Of a stretch of DNA of 8,980 nt, positions 6,358-8,980 are shown piece after piece. Below the pieces are notes generated by a model, which was not told where the DNA came from, made no database searches, and saw only the letters and a list, made by a program, of their open reading frames with translations. Numbering within the stretch: position 1 is the first letter of the stretch; every line of letters starts with the position of its first letter. The DNA is from Chitinophagaceae bacterium (lineage in GTDB: Bacteria; Bacteroidota; Bacteroidia; Chitinophagales; Chitinophagaceae). The stretch is taken from contig DPWF01000387.1 in assembly GCA_003526435.1 (NCBI GenBank), forward strand, positions 1 to 8,980, in the 5' to 3' direction. The position numbers were made by a program, and so were the translations under genes.

Positions 6358-6386
6358 ATCATTTATCAGAGCAATTAGAACTAATT

Positions 6387-8980
6387 ATGCGCTTTTTTAC
6401 AAGAAAGAGAATTCTTACAGCCTTATTCACCTCATTGTTGTTGATGATTGCTGGCGTAACCTTTGGTCAGTTAACTGCAGGTGGGCTTAGTTTCGACGGC
6501 GTGAATGATAAAGTACGTATTGTAAGAAGTTACACTCCTCCTCCAAGTAATGTGGCAATTGGGGATACATCATTCAATATCAGTGATGTCATTACCATTG
6601 AATCATGGATATATCCTGAAAGCGGAGCTACTTATAATGTACAGTCTGTATTGACAAAATCACAGCGTTCTCCAACTTCGGCGCAGACCGGATACATTTT
6701 CCCCCGTACAAATGATAACTGGAACAATATTGCTTTTCTGATCAACTTTAACGGACTTGGATGGAGACAATTAACGGCTCCATATCCTGGTAAAGACAGT
6801 TGGCACCATGTAGCCGCCACTTACGATGGGGCTTTTATGCGTATATATATTGATGGCGTACTTGCTAACCAGATGGCCATCACTGGTTCTATCACCGTAA
6901 ATACAAATCCGTTAACCATCGGTTATCAGAATGGTTATACAAATGAATATTACAAGGGTAAATTGGATGAGGTAAAGATTTGGCACCGTGCATTAAGTGC
7001 CTGTGAAATTGCCGCCAACAGAAATTGTGAAATTACCGATCAGCATAAACTGGTTGCATATTATAAATTTAACCAGGGTTTGTTGGGCGGTGTAGCTAAT
7101 CTGCTGGAGAATAAATTAACTGATTCAGGTCCTTTTGCTAATCATGGGGACCTGGTTGATTTTGGTTTATTGAGTGCTATTTCTAACTGGACCGATGGTG
7201 CAGTTACCAACGGTAGTTCTTGTGTTCCATTTGTTGCGCCTGTTGTAACGATTGGAAGTAATGCACCTTCTATAGCTGTTGGTGGCAGACTCGAACTGGC
7301 AGCTTCAGGCGGGGCAAGTTATTCATGGACTGGTCCTAATGGATTTACCTCAACCGATCAGAATCCGGTCATTGAAAATGTTTCTCCATCAGCCGCTGGC
7401 TTGTATACAGTAACAGTAACAACAGCTTCAGGTTGTTCTGTTCCGGCAAGTATTACGATTCAGGTTTCAACACCTGCACGTGCGTTGAATTTTGATGGTG
7501 ATAATGATCAGGTAACCATTCCTCATAATAATACATTGAATCCTGGAACAGGTATTACCCTTGAAACCTGGGTTTATCCAACAGATGGTGTTACACCTTC
7601 ACAAAGTGTCATTGGAAAATCAACCCAGCAGGTAAGGGGTTATATCTTCCCACGTACCGATGATGGTTGGAAATCTTTCTCTTTTTACGTACACCTTGAC
7701 GGACAGGGTTGGAATATTATTTCAGCTACTTATCCTAGTATAAATGAATGGCATCATGTTGCGGCTACTTATGATGGTTTTGTAATGAAAATTTACCTGG
7801 ATGGTGAATTGAAAGCCACAAAAGAAGTTACCGGAACCATGTCTTCAAATACCAACCCGGTAACAATAGGAGGTCAACCTGGTTTTAGCGGTGAGTTTTT
7901 CGCCGGTAATGTTGATGAAGTGCGTATCTGGAACCGTGCATTGGATGAGTGCGAAATTGATAATAACATGAGTTGTCAGCTTAATCCTGCTATTCAAACA
8001 GGCTTGGCTGCTTATTATCGTTTCAATAATGGATTGATTGGCGTAAATAATACGCAGCTTAATTCATTAACCGATGAAAGTGGAAATGGCAACAATGGTG
8101 TCCTTGAAAACTTTGCTTTAACGGGTGTTTTGTCTAACTGGTCAACCGGTAATGTTGGTGATGGTATTTGTGCGCCATTTACGCCAATAGCCGCTACAGC
8201 AACTGTTAACGGACCTATTTTGGAAGTTGGTTCTACCATTCAGTTGAATGCATCTGGAGGTACCAGTTATTCATGGACCGGGCCTAATAGTTTTACGTCT
8301 AATCAGCAGCATCCAAGTATTCCCAATGCTCAAACCAATAATTCTGGTATTTACACTGTAACAGTGGCCAATGGTAGTTGTGCAACAACAGCCAGTGCTA
8401 ATATTACTGTTGCGTATAAAGCAGGATCTCTGCACCTGGATGGACAGAATGATAACGTTGTTGTACCACACAGCAATAGCCTGAACATTACACAAAATAT
8501 TACCATGGAAGCCTGGATCTATCCAACTGATGGAAACAGGGCGATTCAAAATGTAATGGGTAAATCAACAGCTTCTGTAAACAATGGTTATATATTCCCT
8601 CGTACAGATGATGGCTGGAAAACGATTTCATTCTTCCTCCACCTCGATGGTCAGTGGAAGATGTTAACTGCTAACTATCCTGGTATTAACCAGTGGAACC
8701 ATGTATCTGCAACTTATGATGGTTACTTTATGCGGATCTATATTAATGGTTTATTGGCTGCATCAACCGAAGCTTCTGGTCAAATTACTTCTAACACAAA
8801 TAATCTGATATTCGGGCAGCAGCCAGGATTTGTTGAATATTACACAGGTAAAGTAGAAGAAGCTAAAATATGGAATCGTGCATTGAACCAGTGTGAGATC
8901 ATCAATAATATGAATTGTGAGTTGCAGCCAAGTCAAACAGGTCTGGTTGCGTACTATAAATTTAACCAGGGATATGCCAA
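6387..8980 (+). CDS. secreted modular LamG/Ig-like surface protein, C-terminus beyond window
   Basis: The frame is open from the ATG at 6387 to the edge (864 residues). A basic start (MRFFTRKR) and hydrophobic core give a Sec signal peptide with likely cleavage at G27|Q28, common in Bacteroidota. The mature part alternates LamG-type jellyroll (concanavalin A-like) domains at about 34-280, 366-595 and 681 to the edge with Ig/PKD-like domains at about 284-364 and 599-680. Each LamG domain has ITxExWIYP-like, GYIFPRTxDxW, WxHVxATYDG, a DE/EE-x-KIW or VRIWxRAL strand, and a C-x7-C pair (C206/214, C522/530, C836/844). The Ig-like parts share SYSWTGPNxFTS and GxYTVTV. LamG domains often bind carbohydrate or protein ligands, so adhesion or glycan binding is plausible but not shown. 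A type IX secretion C-terminal domain would be expected beyond the window. The start lacks a Shine-Dalgarno site and has a palindrome, AATTAG-AA-CTAATT, directly before it. Confidence 0.9.
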   Translation, partial: MRFFTRKRILTALFTSLLLMIAGVTFGQLTAGGLSFDGVNDKVRIVRSYTPPPSNVAIGDTSFNISDVITIESWIYPESGATYNVQSVLTKSQRSPTSAQTGYIFPRTNDNWNNIAFLINFNGLGWRQLTAPYPGKDSWHHVAATYDGAFMRIYIDGVLANQMAITGSITVNTNPLTIGYQNGYTNEYYKGKLDEVKIWHRALSACEIAANRNCEITDQHKLVAYYKFNQGLLGGVANLLENKLTDSGPFANHGDLVDFGLLSAISNWTDGAVTNGSSCVPFVAPVVTIGSNAPSIAVGGRLELAASGGASYSWTGPNGFTSTDQNPVIENVSPSAAGLYTVTVTTASGCSVPASITIQVSTPARALNFDGDNDQVTIPHNNTLNPGTGITLETWVYPTDGVTPSQSVIGKSTQQVRGYIFPRTDDGWKSFSFYVHLDGQGWNIISATYPSINEWHHVAATYDGFVMKIYLDGELKATKEVTGTMSSNTNPVTIGGQPGFSGEFFAGNVDEVRIWNRALDECEIDNNMSCQLNPAIQTGLAAYYRFNNGLIGVNNTQLNSLTDESGNGNNGVLENFALTGVLSNWSTGNVGDGICAPFTPIAATATVNGPILEVGSTIQLNASGGTSYSWTGPNSFTSNQQHPSIPNAQTNNSGIYTVTVANGSCATTASANITVAYKAGSLHLDGQNDNVVVPHSNSLNITQNITMEAWIYPTDGNRAIQNVMGKSTASVNNGYIFPRTDDGWKTISFFLHLDGQWKMLTANYPGINQWNHVSATYDGYFMRIYINGLLAASTEASGQITSNTNNLIFGQQPGFVEYYTGKVEEAKIWNRALNQCEIINNMNCELQPSQTGLVAYYKFNQGYA
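6483..7481 (+). repeat. LamG plus Ig-like unit 1
   Basis: This is the first copy of the protein repeat, 333 residues from G33. It is the most diverged: its first loop, between the FDG motif and the ITIESW strand, is about 12 residues longer than in unit 2. It keeps FDGVNDKV, the C206/C214 pair and the SYSWTGPNGF strand. Confidence 0.8.
7482..8426 (+). repeat. LamG plus Ig-like unit 2
   Basis: This is the second copy, 315 residues from A366 (NFDGDNDQV). The tryptophan of WHHVAATYDG is 316 residues after its unit 1 equivalent and 315 before that of unit 3. It resembles unit 3 more than unit 1, for instance in GYIFPRTDDGWK. Confidence 0.8.
8427..8980 (+). repeat. LamG plus Ig-like unit 3, cut by window edge
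   Basis: This is the third copy, from S681 (HLDGQNDNV). The visible part ends in the YYKFNQG segment that follows the C836/C844 pair, before the expected Ig-like domain. Confidence 0.8.

Noticed and set aside
5694..6386. Integration of a mobile element at tRNA-Cys
   Set aside because: No second copy of the tRNA 3' end, no integrase and no phage or plasmid gene is visible downstream, and the tRNA has its own intact terminator.
8015..8549. Minus-strand open frames inside the surface-protein gene
   Set aside because: They are antisense shadows of the LamG/Ig-like repeats.

Overview
The window looks like a chromosomal segment from a member of the Bacteroidota, most likely near the Chitinophagaceae. 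The evidence is that gene starts lack clear Shine-Dalgarno sites, three upstream regions carry TAnnTTTG-type -7 boxes, the large secreted protein has a signal peptide ending in G|Q, and the gene families are typical of that group. The placement comes from pattern recognition, not from a search.

Left part (1-2332): the 5' two thirds or less of a YfhO-family polytopic membrane protein runs leftward off the edge. Divergent from it is a two-gene rightward operon: a 98-residue membrane protein of unknown function overlapping, by ATGA, a YhhQ-family queuosine precursor transporter.

Middle part (2333-5605): four leftward genes read from right to left as nucleoside phosphorylase, diaminopimelate epimerase (dapF), a CorA-type divalent metal transporter and a Nudix hydrolase. 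They are tightly packed (8 bp and 1 bp gaps) except for 73 bp between dapF and corA. The corA-Nudix pair is bracketed by two unusual non-coding palindromes built from heptamer repeats. The one at 2341-2461 has two arms of seven in-phase heptads each. The one at 3865-3935 uses a related heptad and forms a hairpin with 16 of 17 positions paired. These are the most striking unexplained structures in the window.

Right part (5606-8980): a tRNA-Cys(GCA) with its own promoter and a strong intrinsic terminator is followed by about 590 bp of AT-rich non-coding DNA. That gap holds a good sigma-A-type promoter and two leader hairpins, one of them terminator-like. It leads into a large secreted, modular LamG/Ig-like surface protein that continues past the right edge (864 residues visible, two and a half repeat units).

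Functionally the window mixes housekeeping genes (tRNA-Cys, DapF for lysine and peptidoglycan precursors, nucleoside salvage, metal transport, queuosine precursor import) with one envelope protein and one surface protein. No mobile element, CRISPR array, phage gene or defence system was recognised.
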